Below are positions 24,901-35,188 of a stretch of DNA of 64,000 nt, piece after piece. This DNA comes from Solea solea (lineage: Eukaryota > Chordata > Actinopteri > Pleuronectiformes > Soleidae). The position numbers and the translations under genes are program-made. Each line of letters begins with the position of its first letter. Positions within the stretch are counted from its first letter, which is position 1. The notes beneath the pieces are model-generated. The model had not been told where the DNA came from. It saw only the letters and a list, made by a program, of their open reading frames with translations, and did not search any database. Location: contig NC_081144.1 of the NCBI RefSeq assembly GCF_958295425.1, positions 9,051,186-9,115,185 of the forward strand. The letters are read 5' to 3'.

Positions 24901-26142
24901 AGCTGTCTTCATTATTCCTTCTTAGACTTAGATTGATCTTGATGTCATTTGGTATTGTTCACTAAACAGCGCACAACAGAACAACATTCTGTTTTAGTGG
25001 CTCCAGAAAGTGCAATATAGATGGAGAAAAGAGTACAATAAAAATAAAAAAAAAATAGAAATAAAATAGGTCATAAAAATATAACTAAAAGTATTTACAT
25101 AGCAGCATAGGAACACAGCGCAGTGCAAACTGTATAGCATCAGAAAAAATTAAATTTTGTTATTACATGATTGGTGTAGTCAAATGATATTGCATGAGAA
25201 TGATAATATTGCACAAGAAGTAAGTCACATAGGGAGTATGTGTGTGTGCTAAGGATCCCAGCTGAAAAGGTTAAAGTGCATGTCAAGCAAATGAGAGTTT
25301 CTCCTCTTAACAGTTCTCATTATGTTTGAATATAGTGGCTGTGAACTTATTCAATCCAAAAATGGAGAAAAGAATAATGGAGTAAAGACTGAACACAGTT
25401 CTCTCTACATTTCTCATCTGTTCAGGTCTGTTAAAGCGTGTCAAAGATTTGGCTCAATGATGTCGCTAAATACGCCAGACTCCTCTGTTAAATATTGAGA
25501 ATTTAGAAATTTCCTTGCTAGATGTTGGAGATTATTGCATGTTTTCAGGATTTTTTAAGACTTTTAACTGATCTAAAGTTCAATGCTCACTTTCCTCAGC
25601 TCCACTCCGATCACATACCCTGGTATATGTAGAATAGTATTTCTGATTTTCCTCCAGGTACCACCAGAGGACACTCGCGTACCACTGATGGTACACGCAC
25701 CACAGTTTGAGAACCATGGGGGGTCTAATCCATTATCTATATCTGTACAAATACGTCTTTCATTCTAAAATGGAATTAATGTGCAGTATTTGTTATCAAT
25801 GAGGAGACAAAGACACAATTCCAAACCTAACACACACACACACACACACACAACGAGAACGAAACTGAAAGTGTGAAATAGATCGAACAGACGTGTTTCC
25901 AACCATGACCGAGCAAATAATGTGTCTTATACAAACTACACGAAGACAACGACATAGCAATAACCTAAAAGAATCAATGACACTGTACAACAACATCTAC
26001 ATAATAACAACACCATAACAGCTGCTGTTACAATGTGATCAGTCAGGTCAGTAACAACTCTTTGTACACCAGTAAAAACATCATAAATAAATCAGCTGCT
26101 CACCATTATCATAATCACCACCGTCATTATCAACAGATGCAT
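6950..26142 (-). CDS. cd40: CD40, TNF receptor superfamily member 5
   Basis: Nine exons: 26142-26104, 24721-24640, 22749-22627, 22523-22377, 22285-22192, 8727-8669, 8261-8166, 8059-8037 and 7252-6950. All junctions are GT-AG and in phase: 966 nt, 321 residues (human CD40 has 277). Exon 1 codes a 13-residue hydrophobic signal peptide start (MHLLIMTVVIMIM). Exons 2-6 carry four cysteine-rich domains. HCSSEACLTC matches the mammalian CD40 signature HCTSEACESC, and GNQT is a likely glycosylation site. Exon 7 is a transmembrane helix (about 188-208) followed by CLCR. The tail ends near NCVTQESGKEE, which resembles human PVTQEDGKES; SQEE and PEENIE fit generic TRAF2/3 and TRAF6 motifs. CD40 is the surface receptor for CD40L on B cells and antigen-presenting cells and signals through TRAFs to NF-kappaB. 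Intron 5 is about 13.5 kb and is mostly a tandem array. Confidence 0.93.
7390..7740. repeat. Dispersed repeat, 'acttgagtaaaagtacaagta' family, copy 1
   Basis: In cd40 intron 8. The stretch is made of 'AGTAAAAGTACAAGTATC', 'GACTTTGGTAGAAGTTGAA' and 'TACTTAAGTTTTAGAAGTAA' segments, plus an internal tRNA B-box-like piece (GGTTCAATTCC). Most of these segments recur in inverted orientation at 44,945-45,420. Weaker relics are seen near 40,850-40,990 and 54,940-55,130. This is a typical fish non-autonomous element; its class is not certain. Confidence 0.7.
9140..9200. repeat. Left flank fragment of a dispersed element next to the 38-bp array
   Basis: A 'CAGAGGTGACAAACAGGTGG' and 'CTCACAGGCCACATGCCGG' stretch has the form of a common fish repeat that begins 'gaggtgacaaac.. 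gtggcccgcgggcca'. It directly precedes the first array units. A matching 'TTGGCCCCTGA...CTGGCCCTTG' fragment follows the array. Confidence 0.45.
9205..9415 (-). repeat. 38-bp tandem array, left flank in opposite orientation
   Basis: About five to six degenerate units read ATAGTTTAGTATGTCGTCC and similar, the reverse complement of the core unit. They carry the GTTTAG variant where the core has GTATAG, and they contain short deletions. They look older than the core. Confidence 0.85.
10144..10272 (+). repeat. tRNA-like block 1 in the array
   Basis: The block starts GGTGTCATTTAGGAGGACAT and contains TAGTGTAGTGG (A box), an anticodon-arm-like stretch and AGTTCAATCC (degraded B box). It differs from the others by GGTTCGCAC, TAAGCAAGAGG and TATGAAG, and is closest to the dispersed fish tRNA-like core. 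It may therefore be the ancestral form. Confidence 0.8.
10936..11068 (+). repeat. tRNA-like block 2 in the array
   Basis: Same block with GGTTAGCAC, TAATCAAGAGG and CAATCCTCGG. It shares the CAATCC form with blocks 4 and 6. Confidence 0.8.
12160..12293 (+). repeat. tRNA-like block 3 in the array
   Basis: Same block but with CAATTCTCGG, a variant found only here and in block 5, 2,831 bp further on. Confidence 0.8.
13881..14012 (+). repeat. tRNA-like block 4 in the array
   Basis: CAATCCTCGG form. It is followed by a unit with TATATTATGAC, as is block 6 but not blocks 3 or 5. Confidence 0.8.
14991..15123 (+). repeat. tRNA-like block 5 in the array
   Basis: CAATTCTCGG form, the partner of block 3 at a distance of 2,831 bp. 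Confidence 0.8.
16750..16882 (+). repeat. tRNA-like block 6 in the array
   Basis: CAATCCTCGG form followed by TATATTATGAC. It is the partner of block 4 at 2,869 bp, one 38-bp unit more than the block 3-5 distance. Confidence 0.8.
18239..18371 (+). repeat. tRNA-like block 7 in the array
   Basis: Shares GATGGAATGG and CAATCCCCGG with block 8 only, so these two form a separate subgroup. Here the B-box-like segment is closer to the Pol III consensus. Confidence 0.8.
18816..18948 (+). repeat. tRNA-like block 8 in the array
   Basis: Same subgroup as block 7 (GATGGAATGG, CAATCCCCGG), 577 bp downstream of it. No block is seen between here and the end of the array. Confidence 0.8.
21313..21580 (-). 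repeat. 38-bp tandem array, right flank in opposite orientation
   Basis: About seven units again read as the reverse complement of the core (GTCATAGTATAGTTTATCAT and similar). The outermost ones carry the GTTTAG variant seen in the left flank. The switch occurs abruptly at TTTTTTGAGTATGTCGTCC. Confidence 0.85.
21636..21700. repeat. Right flank fragment of a dispersed element next to the array
   Basis: 'CATTGGCCCCTGAACATC' and 'TCTGGCCCTTGTTTGGATAC' resemble the distal part of the GGCC-rich fish repeat whose beginning appears at 9,140. This suggests the array sits inside a single older element. Confidence 0.35.
22795..23105. repeat. Dispersed teleost repeat with 'gattaatcgatta' ends
   Basis: Opens with GGGCTGAAACAATTACTCGA and TTATTAATCAATTAC, continues with TTAAATGTGAATATTTTCTG and CTGAATATGTTTTGGTTTTT, and ends ATGAATCGATTAAG. 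This order matches a repeat very common in fish genomes. It lies in cd40 intron 2. I see no protein-coding part. Confidence 0.65.
25381..25510. repeat. Possible dispersed repeat, partner at 31,130
   Basis: The run 'TCTGTTCAGG...GGCTCAATGATG' with CAGACTCCTCTG resembles 31,130-31,240, which has TCTGTTCAGG and ATGGCTCAATGATGCACTGG in the same order. Two diverged copies of one element are likely. Confidence 0.35.
25830..25852. repeat. CA microsatellite
   Basis: A perfect (CA)n run of about eleven units in cd40 intron 1. Confidence 0.9.
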
Positions 26143-26240
26143 CTTGAAGCTCGATCTCAGCAGCTTGTTGATCAGACAGTCACACTACGTATCCGCAGCT
26201 TCTGCAGTTCTTCTTCTTCAGTTCCACGCTCTCCTCTTGT

Positions 26241-26289
26241 TTTTATCTGCAGGGAGGAGTTGCGCGCGCGGGCGGGGTTTTCCCACGTG
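26241..26289 (-). promoter_or_regulatory. cd40: Putative cd40 promoter: kappaB site, E-box, GC box, TATA-like element
   Basis: GGGGTTTTCC at 26274-26283 fits the NF-kappaB consensus GGGRNNYYCC and abuts a CACGTG E-box at 26284-26289. On the minus strand a CCCGCCC GC box follows, and GATAAAA (26241-26247) sits about 100 bp before the cd40 ATG in a TATA-like position. A kappaB site here would fit the known induction of CD40 by NF-kappaB. Function is inferred from sequence and position. Confidence 0.5.
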
Positions 26290-27631
26290 ATTTTGTTTCT
26301 TACTTGACCATTTCCTGTAAATTCATACCTCAAAAATACCCAGTTTGAGATGAAGGTGAAACACAACAGTGCTTTCATCGCACTCCAGAGAAAAAAACAA
26401 GCAGTGATTCAGACAAAAATGTTGATAACAATATACCCTCGTCACTTTATTAGGAACACCTGTTCAACTTCTTGTTAGTGTAAATAATGTATATGTAACA
26501 AACTGAGCTTCTATTTGTCTGTGTTGGTGAATGCATGTTTTTAATAATCAAATCTAAGAGAAATCTAGCACTTTTTGTGATTACAAAAACTGGGGTTGTG
26601 GTCTTGCTTTTGTCAACTTATGTGTTAACATCCCAAACTTGTGTTTCTTGTTCAACTTTTCCCCCCACACACCTAGAGAGCCTTTTATGTTTTCTATTTT
26701 TGTTGCATTTTTTTTTCTCCAAATGTGTTTCATAAGTAAACTTTTCTGATTCTACTTGATTGTATTTTCATTTTGTATATATCTTATTTAGTTTGAAATA
26801 AAACCTTTGCCTGTTCATTCATTAATGACTGCAAGTATGAGTGCTAATGTGCACACTGTGTAAAAATAATAAAACGAGTATCATATGTACCAAATGATGT
26901 CATATGTTATGCTGATGCAACTAAAAGAAGGTTCTACAAATGCTTCCCTAAAGGTTGTGACAAACGTAACGTTAGGAAAACTTTCCATGACAACCAAAGG
27001 ATGGCAGTATTTCTGATACATGTATTTCAAATACACATTTTAAATACAATAAAAATAATATTTTGTCATTTGTATTTTATTGAGATGATGAAAATGCCTT
27101 CATATTTTGTATCAAAAAGAATTCTGTATTTTATGTGTTTTTAAAATACTGTAAAATACACTCGTTGAAACAACGTGATGTCATCACAAGAACTCGAAAC
27201 GCTCGGTGCTGCTGCAGATTGGACTGCTCGGTGCCTACTTCACTTTGACTGGACTTGTTGAGATGAGATAGGAAGGTGATTCCGTGCAAAATGAGGTGAT
27301 TTCAATAACACATTCATATCACTTTTGTTCTTGACAAGTTCCTGTCCAGTGTAACACTACTTTGGCTGCGTACGACCAAAGAATCACATTTCAAAGTTGT
27401 TATCGCTAAGCCACTTTTTTGCTTTTGGCTTCTCCCTCTCTAGGCGTCACCACAATGGATTACCTTCCCTAAACCCTCACATTTATCCAGGCTTGAAACA
27501 GGTGTTCTGCCCAGACTGGCTGCCAAAAATTGATTTCTGCCAATAAAACCCATAAAATGCTCTTTTGCACTTGCCAACAAGTTTTGCCAGCGTGAACTTT
27601 GGCACAGGGCACTATAGCGCTAAACAATGAC
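26290..27631. other. Intergenic region between klhl10 and cd40
   Basis: No gene recognised. The part from about 27,000 to 27,175 consists of TGTATTTCAAATACA, TTTTAAATACAATAAAA and TACTGTAAAATAC segments, which look like a dispersed fish repeat. Otherwise AT-rich. Confidence 0.4.
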
Positions 27632-30600
27632 TCATGACACCACTGCTCTGTCGTCCAAATGTATAAGTGGCAGGGAGTCACGAGGGACTATAAAGTCGGC
27701 TATGTTTGGGATTCCGTAAACCACACAGCAACTCAGCGCTGTGCGGAATCTCTTTATACCACACGCCAGTGACCATCGATCGAGGTCTTTGTCATAACAT
27801 TCAACTTTGTTGCTAACTCTGGGGCCGGTGAAACCACCAACGACATAGATCTGTTCATTGATCACCCCAAGGCCAAAGCTGCTCCGTGGTGTCGACATGG
27901 AGGACATTACATTCCAAGTGTTGGTCTGGGGGTTGTAGGCCTCTGCGCTGCTGTGACGGATGGAGGATTGACAGCCACCAATCTGTGGTAGAAAAAGGAT
28001 GATGGAACAGATTTCTCAGCACCCCTGTGTCAATATCACTGATATTGCATAATGTTTGCGTAGATTTTTTGGGACAGTAATCTAAATTATACATACGAGG
28101 CACCAAATAAGTCTAACCACCTTCTTGTCAGTAGCATTTCATGTACGTACTGCATAGACCAGGTCTGCATGTGCGATGACTCCAAGTCCAGTGCGCTTGC
28201 TGTTCATGGGGGCAATCATTGTCCACTGGTTTGTCTCTGAGTTGTAACATTCAGCTGTTTCCAGGCTGCCATGACCATCATATCCACCACAGACATAAAT
28301 CTGCAGAGAGAAGGAGCAGGCAGTGTAGGTAAGCTACAACTTCCCATGGTTTGAACTGGGGTTTTCTGTCTTAAATAAAATCAGCTGACAATATGCAGGT
28401 ATTAATATTACAACAAAGGTGATAAAACAGTGTAATAATACACATGATACATGTCACTGTGGTCATTTTTGAGGGGTTAACATGCATAAAAACTCTTGAC
28501 ACTTTGCATGGAGGTCAGGTCTGGCAAATATGTGCTATTCGGACCCTCAACACTTAACGTTATTCTTTCTTTAGGGATTGACAAATAAAAATACAAATAA
28601 TACAAAAAAGTGTGAAGACTGTTGAGTGAGCGAGACAGTGCGGTCAAGGAACTGCTACACTCCTCGACTTGCGTGGGGACGCGAGGGCCCTTTCATTACT
28701 ATTTCTTATTTTTAAATTTTTTTATTTGACCTTTATTTAACCAGGTAAAATAAATAAAAACCAATTCTCATTTACAATGCATACCTGCATAGAAACAGGG
28801 CAGACAAACAACAAAAAGGGATTCATCAACAACAAAACAATACAAAACCATTCATAGCAATTACATGTATGAAGTGAAAAAGGATAAATGTTAAATACAA
28901 GTGATTTCTTAGATTTAGTATCGGTTGCAGTTGATTCCAGTCATATGCATCAGAAAACTGAAATGATGAGTGACCAAACGTAGCACAGGCTTTGGCATCC
29001 TCAGTTCACATACCTTATTATGAAGTGTTGTGCAGCTGGCGTCGCTCCTCGAAAAGTGCATCTCTGCGATACATTTCCACTGGTTGGTTTTGGGTGCGTA
29101 GCACTCGGCACTGTGGAGTCGAAAGTAGCCATCAAAGCCTCCCAGAGCATAGATGCACCCGTTCAACACTGTTGTGCACACGTAGCAGCGGCCATAATAC
29201 ATCGATGACACCTCCTGCCAGGTCTGTGTCCTCAAGTGCATCCTGCACACCGTGTTGAAACGTTCCATTTGGTCAATGCCGCCAATACAGTAGAGGTAGC
29301 CGTCGAGAAAGGCAGTGCCGTGATAGGCCCGAGGACGGTCCAGGTTGTGTACCACCTTGAACCAGCGGCCGGCACAGACATCAAATGCTTCGATGTCTGA
29401 CACCGGACTGCTGCCCCTCCAGCCTCCAATGGCCAACAGGATGGCATTGGGCAGACGAGGGCGAGCAAAAACATTGCGGAAACCAAACACAGAGGGTTTT
29501 TGTCTGATTTTGTACTGAATGGTTTTGATGGCATCACTGGCCATTTTCTGGCACGCAGTGTTGTTCATCACCAGCTCATTGGACATCACGTCAACGTAAA
29601 TGCATCGCATGCTTGTCAAGGCCAGCCTGACCTACACAAAGACAAGAGGACAGAATATGGTTATCACTATGCCGTCAAGTTTCCATACCGACAACAATAT
29701 CATTTTTACTCAAAATGTATCTTTTAATGGTATTTGCCACAATTTCCATCCATCTTTAAGCTATAACATATATACACGAAGGGAGGTGGTGGGGTCAGAG
29801 ATAACACTGGTTGATAGGAGGAATAAATTCAGAACAGGTCGTCACTTTGTATCACATACAGAGACAAACAACTACTGAGAGAACATGCAAACACCACACA
29901 GGCTGAACAGCTGTGAGACTTTGCTTCCCACACAGAAAAAGCTGCATGATAATCCAGTCGTTCAGTACTTTAACTGTTATTGTATACATATACATATATA
30001 CATATACAACATTTTAGATTATGTATATTGAATATTTTCAGAGGTTTAGAATGTCAAAGTTAAATTAGTTATTATTAGTCTACACTCAAAGTGAACCTGA
30101 ATTTAAGTTGACAGTGTACATAGTTTTGGTCTAGACAGTCTGGATAACAGCAGCTGCTGCATGATAGAGATGCACGGTCAGAATGGACGACACACTGGGG
30201 CAGATTACCTTAGACAAAAGCAAAGCAATGTGCTTCTCTCGCTCTTCAGGTCTGTGGGAAATCCAGTGACTGACGGCCTTAAACACAATGAACTCCATCT
30301 TCACGTTGAGCTCGTCTCTATCAAGGATCCCGACAAGCTCCTGCACAGAGAGCTGCAGGAACTCTTCGCAGAGATAAACCTGCTCAAAGTGACACGTGAT
30401 GTAGCGGTGGGCCTTTTGCTGCAGGTCACAGTTGACGACGTTCGTGAGCCTCCAGATGCCAATGCAGTTTTCTGGGCAGAGCTGCTCACTGATGAAATCT
30501 GCACAGGCTTGAACGACAGCCATCACGTTAAGCATATCAGCAGCTATTATTAACTCCTCCACGTTGTCCTTCCTCACGTTTACAGAGCCGGTGTATGCAA

Positions 30601-32332
30601 ACTCAAGGATGAGCTGCATTGAGTTGGGAGACAGGTCGGAGATGTCAAAAACCATGTTGTCTGCAGTCGACTGGTACTTGAAGAGAGCGCTGTCAGTCAG
30701 GATAGAAGCACAGCAGGGGGGAAAACAAGATTAGAGTTCAAGCTTTTCTTTAAGACATGAACAGTGATGTGACAGCGTATACAGTACAAAGAGCCAGATT
30801 CAAGGTTTGCTGTGTAAAAAATACATTTAAAGATGTTGAAAATTGGTCATCTAACAGGGTGTACTGAGGATTATGTTTGAAATGTGCAAGATAATAAGTT
30901 ATGTTCATTTAATATATTGAATATATAAAATAATATAAATAATATAAATAATAATATAAAATATGGGCCCTTTTTTTTTTTTAAGAAAACCCAAATATGC
31001 TAATTTAACTTAAGCACTGCAATTTACTAAACCCTAAATCTGTAGTGCATAACAATTAATCTGTGTGGAAAGTAAAGCTTTGTCCTCTTGTATGTGAAAA
31101 AAAAAAAAATACAGTGAAGTAAGGAATAAGACTGAAAACATTTTCTCTTCAGTCTGTTCAGGATTTTTTTGGGGGGTCTGTGTGTCTAAAAATATGGCTC
31201 AATGATGCACTGGAGCCATAATTCCACCCTAAAGACTGAAACGATATAAAAACTCTCAAAGCGCTATAACAGCGATTTACCTGTTCACTCATGAGTAACT
31301 GCACTTCCTCCTACATTACTGCCTTCGGTTTGATGGCTAACTGAGATGTCTGTGTTCCGCAAATGTGCCTTTTCATCTCTCGATGAAAACACACACACAC
31401 ACACACACACACAAAAGCTCTGTTGTACAGAAATAAAAGAAGGTCAGAAAAATAAGCAGAACTCCTGCTGTGAGTCTAAATGTACCGCTGATAGAGAAAG
31501 AGGAAGAGAGGGTGCAGGTCTGAAGCTAAACCACCAATAATTTGTTTTCTTTGTTTTCTACTTGTGTTTTAACTGAGTTTCTCATTTGCTGCTGCCTGTC
31601 GTGGCCAGGACCCCTTTGAAAAAGAGGTTCTAATCTAGGATCTAAATGGGATTTTCCTGGTTTAATAAAGGTTAAATTCACTTATACTGTCTATACTGTG
31701 TACAAACGCTGATGAAAAGCAATGTTCCCCACAAACCTTGTGTGTGATGGATACAGTTCACACATCATTTGCTGTAACTCAACAGTATGTTTGTTGGTCT
31801 CTATTTTGCATTTTCCACAGAGGAAACCATTAAGACACACAAAACATGCAACCTGTTGGAGTGCACATGAAATTTAGTGCTATCTATTGTTGCCATTTTA
31901 TAGACCTTTCACAACATGTTTGTGTCACCATTATCTATAATTTGTGCATAAAAAAAATAGTCATTCATTAAACTACCCTCGATTTTTCCATTTTGTCTTT
32001 CTATCTTTGAGCAGTTCTGTTAGAAATGCTCTGTTGTTAATCTGACTGTTGTCACTAGTAAATTAACCCGATACTATTTCCTAAAGCAGCTGGGCACTGT
32101 AGTTTTGAGGAAAAATTATAGTACATTTGTTGGGGACTATATTTCACCACCAAATCAACACACATGTGTACAACACATATTAGTAAGCAACTCACCGGAA
32201 GTAAGGACTGCAGCGACGGAGGATGATCGTGTGGGTTTTAAATTCCACTTCCTTAACTCTGAGGACTGCATTGTGATACAAACCCTCCATAAGGACCTCA
32301 TGTAAAAGTGAAACACTTTTTTGGGATTTCAT
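27632..32332 (-). CDS. klhl10: Kelch-like protein 10 (BTB-BACK-Kelch)
   Basis: Five exons: 32332-32196, 30689-30209, 29631-29014, 28300-28151 and 27982-27632. All are GT-AG and in phase: 1,737 nt, 578 residues (human KLHL10 has 608). Exon 1 holds the start of the BTB domain (THTIILRRCSPYFR) and is easy to miss because it is only 137 bp. Exon 2 completes BTB and the BACK domain (DELNVKMEFIVFKAVSHWIS). Exons 3-5 give six kelch repeats, with AIGGW, CIGGI, ALGGF, VCGGY and VVGGF blade motifs. The C-terminus TALSCCVVYGIPNIADF closely follows KLHL10. In mammals KLHL10 is a testis adaptor that links substrates to a CUL3 E3 ligase. The usual CDVVI motif in BTB is replaced by HNAVL, so this may be a diverged teleost paralogue. 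Start: the ATG at 32332 is the first in frame before the BTB segment. Confidence 0.87.
28715..28880. repeat. Dispersed repeat, 'tttatttaaccaggtaaa' type
   Basis: 'CTTTATTTAACCAGGTAAA', then 'CCAATTCTCATTTACAATG' and 'CATACCTG', is a well-known fish repeat end, here in klhl10 intron 3. A copy in the other orientation is at 31,590-31,680. It resembles the 3' end of a LINE; the class is not proven. Confidence 0.6.
31389..31413. repeat. AC microsatellite
   Basis: A perfect (AC)n run of about twelve units in klhl10 intron 1. Confidence 0.9.
31590..31680. repeat. Dispersed repeat, inverted partner of 28,715-28,880
   Basis: 'GTGGCCAGGACCCCTTTGAA', 'AAAGAGGTTCTAATC' and 'TCCTGGTTTAATAAAGGTTA' form the other-strand version of the 'ttatttaaccagg' repeat. 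In klhl10 intron 1. Confidence 0.6.
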
Positions 32333-35188
32333 CTCTGCGTGTTTGTTTCTTATCTTCTTCGGTATTTTAGAGCACCCATGGATGAATGTTGGTTGTGTTT
32401 TACAGTTGACATTTGCGATGCTGCATTACTGCCTAACCACATATCAAAGGATTCTACAGCTGAACTCTTATACATTACATCATAGGTTGGTTACTTTGTA
32501 GTGGTCTCCCCTTATTTCTGTTTAAAGCTGTTTTGTTTCTTTCTCTCTTTCTTTTCTACTCGTCTTCCTTGATCTTCTTTTGGTGTTTGATGGCAAATAC
32601 TACAACCACCTTTTTTTCCACATTTTCACAAAAGATTCTCCAAACAACCTTTATTTGTTTCCACAGTTTCTAACCCTACACAGACAGATTTTTACATCAA
32701 AAAGTAGCATTCAAATTCTCCCATGACTCAAGAGTTATGATTATTCTTGATTAGTGAAAGAATGTCCGTCTGAATGAAATAAAAACACTGTGAATGCTGA
32801 ATGTTTCTGCCACTGCCTGTGATCTGTTTAGATCAAAGGCAGGGGAGGAAGAAGAAGTGGTAATGCAGACGTGCTGCGTGGATTTACGATTTCATGAAGT
32901 TTGTGATTTTTTTTTTATCTAAAAAGGGAATTCTCTGCACGGAGTTTATCAATTTGTGGTTGTCGTCTAGAATGAGGATTCTGTGGATGGATGGAAGGAA
33001 GAAACATTGACATGGAAGACCCATGCAGATAATGTAATTATTAAATATCATAAGATGAATAACATCTGTGAAACCTGCTGTAAAATGCCTATTGGAAGGT
33101 TGCTGAATTGGAGGATAATAGGAATAAATCCAATTTACTTCACCTCACATAAGGCAACTTGTACAAGTCCGAAACAGTGTAATTGTGTCTCATGGCATTG
33201 AGGTACAGACCTGGTTGTTGGAATCTTAAGTTGCCTTTTCAGGGCTGAGAAAATTGGCTGTAAAATAATATTTATGTGGGTCCCTGGACAGTCAGGAGTT
33301 GACGTTTGATAAACTGGCCAGGAAAAAGATCTAGATCTAAAGGTTTGTCATGGTAAGGAAGCCTGTGAGAGTATCTTTAAAGAAAACGTGGTTATAGAGT
33401 TGAAAGAGGAGTAAGGGACAGAATGGTCACGATTATTACTCTCTGCGGCCCTCTGTCAGAAATAAGTGGCTTTCAATTAAGGGACCAAAAGGGACCAAAG
33501 TGACCATGTTATCAACTCAACAGAGAATGGCATCAGTTGTTTATTTCTGGCAGATCTTTCAGCCAGTAATAACCTTTCATATTTTTTCCTTTAAAGCAAT
33601 TTTCAATATTGAGAAGACTCATTACCTTGCCATTCATGGAGTTTTAGCATTTCATCAAGCAACTGGTCAACTGGTCTATATGTATAATATAAAGTGACAG
33701 AAGATGTTTGTTCCTGCGGGGGGCAGCATTACACCTCACAGTGTACAACCTGCTGAAAATAATCATTAGAAGAAGAAAGTTTAGGTTAGCTCAGTTCATT
33801 CACAATGCTGCTTTACTGCCTCTTTCTTGTTCAGTTAATCCTTTTAATTTCCTTTTTCTTTGTGATCCTGTGTGCATTTTTCTGCAGTTCCAACCCGATT
33901 GTAAATGGTCTCATCTGCTTTTGATTACTATGTGATTTATTATGGCAATCATGGTGGTTTACAACACTGTAAACACTGATGATACACAATAAAAATGCTG
34001 CTGCCTTTTGTGTGATGATTTTAAATAAATGTTAAATGGAATAAGAACACACAATTTGTGGTTTTAAAAATGTGCACTTTTTACTTTTCTACAAATGTCC
34101 ACTTTTTTATTCGTTGGTGTTCGCATGACTCATTATACTGTTATTTTACTTCATACTCGAGATCATAAACAATCCATTGTCTCTCACCTGTTACAATATC
34201 TGTAAATGACGAATAGAACCATTGCAGTTTTTCAGAAAATGATTATATTTTGTATGCTTTGTTAAAACATTCAGTAATGCTATAAGAATGTGCAATACAG
34301 AGTGTCTTATGTTTTTTCAGCACAACCTAGGCAATCTGATGTAAAAAAAAATATAAAATTCACCAACTACTATTTTGTCTATTTTGTGACTTTGGCACAA
34401 TTAGTACTACTTTATATCACTATACTAAAAATGCCATATAAAATGCCATAACTTTGCCTCAACAACACATAAGAAAATAAAAAAATAAGTGACCTGTAAA
34501 CACCCCCCCAGGATGTCCATATAAGGAGTTGTGTATTATTCCCACTGCAATTTACCATGGGTGCACCTGCGGCACAGATCCGTGCAGTGTGATCACTAAG
34601 GGTTAAACACTGAATAGAAATACCTTGGAAAACAGAATTTATAAGATTGTGTTGCTTTAAATACATGAATAAATAAGAGTATGTGTGCCATGTGTGCATC
34701 TTTTTGTAATTTTCCCAGCATGTTTGAGTAAATACCAACTCATGTGTGCTCACGCTCTAATTGAAGTGAAATGAACACTTTCCATGAAGTTGTTTTCCTT
34801 TTCCTTAGATATATAAATTATATCAAGTATTGTAGATATTGTGAACAGGCCACAGGCTTTTTTCTCTCTACTGGATAAAAGGGGGCTGGACAACATACAT
34901 TGCCTTGCATGTGGAGACTTGTAAACAGACTGGAAATGCTAGCTGCTCTGCAGAAAGCTGTGTTTTCATGGGTGTGGCCAAAGAGCCATTGACTGCTTTA
35001 CCTGGAAGAATGTAATCTGAACTAAAAGAGGGCGGTAGCACTGGGAATTCACATAAACCACAGTGATTTTCCTGTTTCTTCTTGAGCTAAGGAGGAAACA
35101 TCACCATCCTTAAATCATTAAGGCAGTCGATGAAGAGATTGAATTAGCTGAACAGTTGCATGGGTTTTTGTGTAAAATCTACAACACA
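32333..35188. other. Intergenic region between divergent klhl10 and the PH-formin
   Basis: No further coding exon recognised. Both neighbouring genes start outward from here, so it must hold both promoters unless untranslated exons lie further away. A dispersed repeat occupies about 34,240-34,620. A purine-rich stretch from about 35,080 to 35,188 is probably the formin 5' leader. Confidence 0.5.
34240..34620. repeat. Dispersed repeat, copy A of an inverted pair
   Basis: Contains CAGCACAACCTAGGCAATCT, CACCAACTACTATTTTG, GATGTCCATATAAGGAG, TTGTGTATTATTCCCACTGC and TGGGTGCACCTGCGGCACAG. The same modules occur in reverse order and on the opposite strand at 42,700-43,240, so the two are inverted copies of one element. 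Class unknown to me. Confidence 0.75.

Noticed and set aside
26172..26378. Minus-strand frame starting MKALLCFTFISNWVF as cd40 signal peptide exon
   Set aside because: It has no suitable in-phase donor towards exon 2. The exon at 26142-26104 has a GTGAGC donor, correct phase and a hydrophobic start.
29232..29537. 101-residue minus-strand frame over klhl10 exon 3
   Set aside because: Alternate frame of the kelch exon, with no family resemblance.
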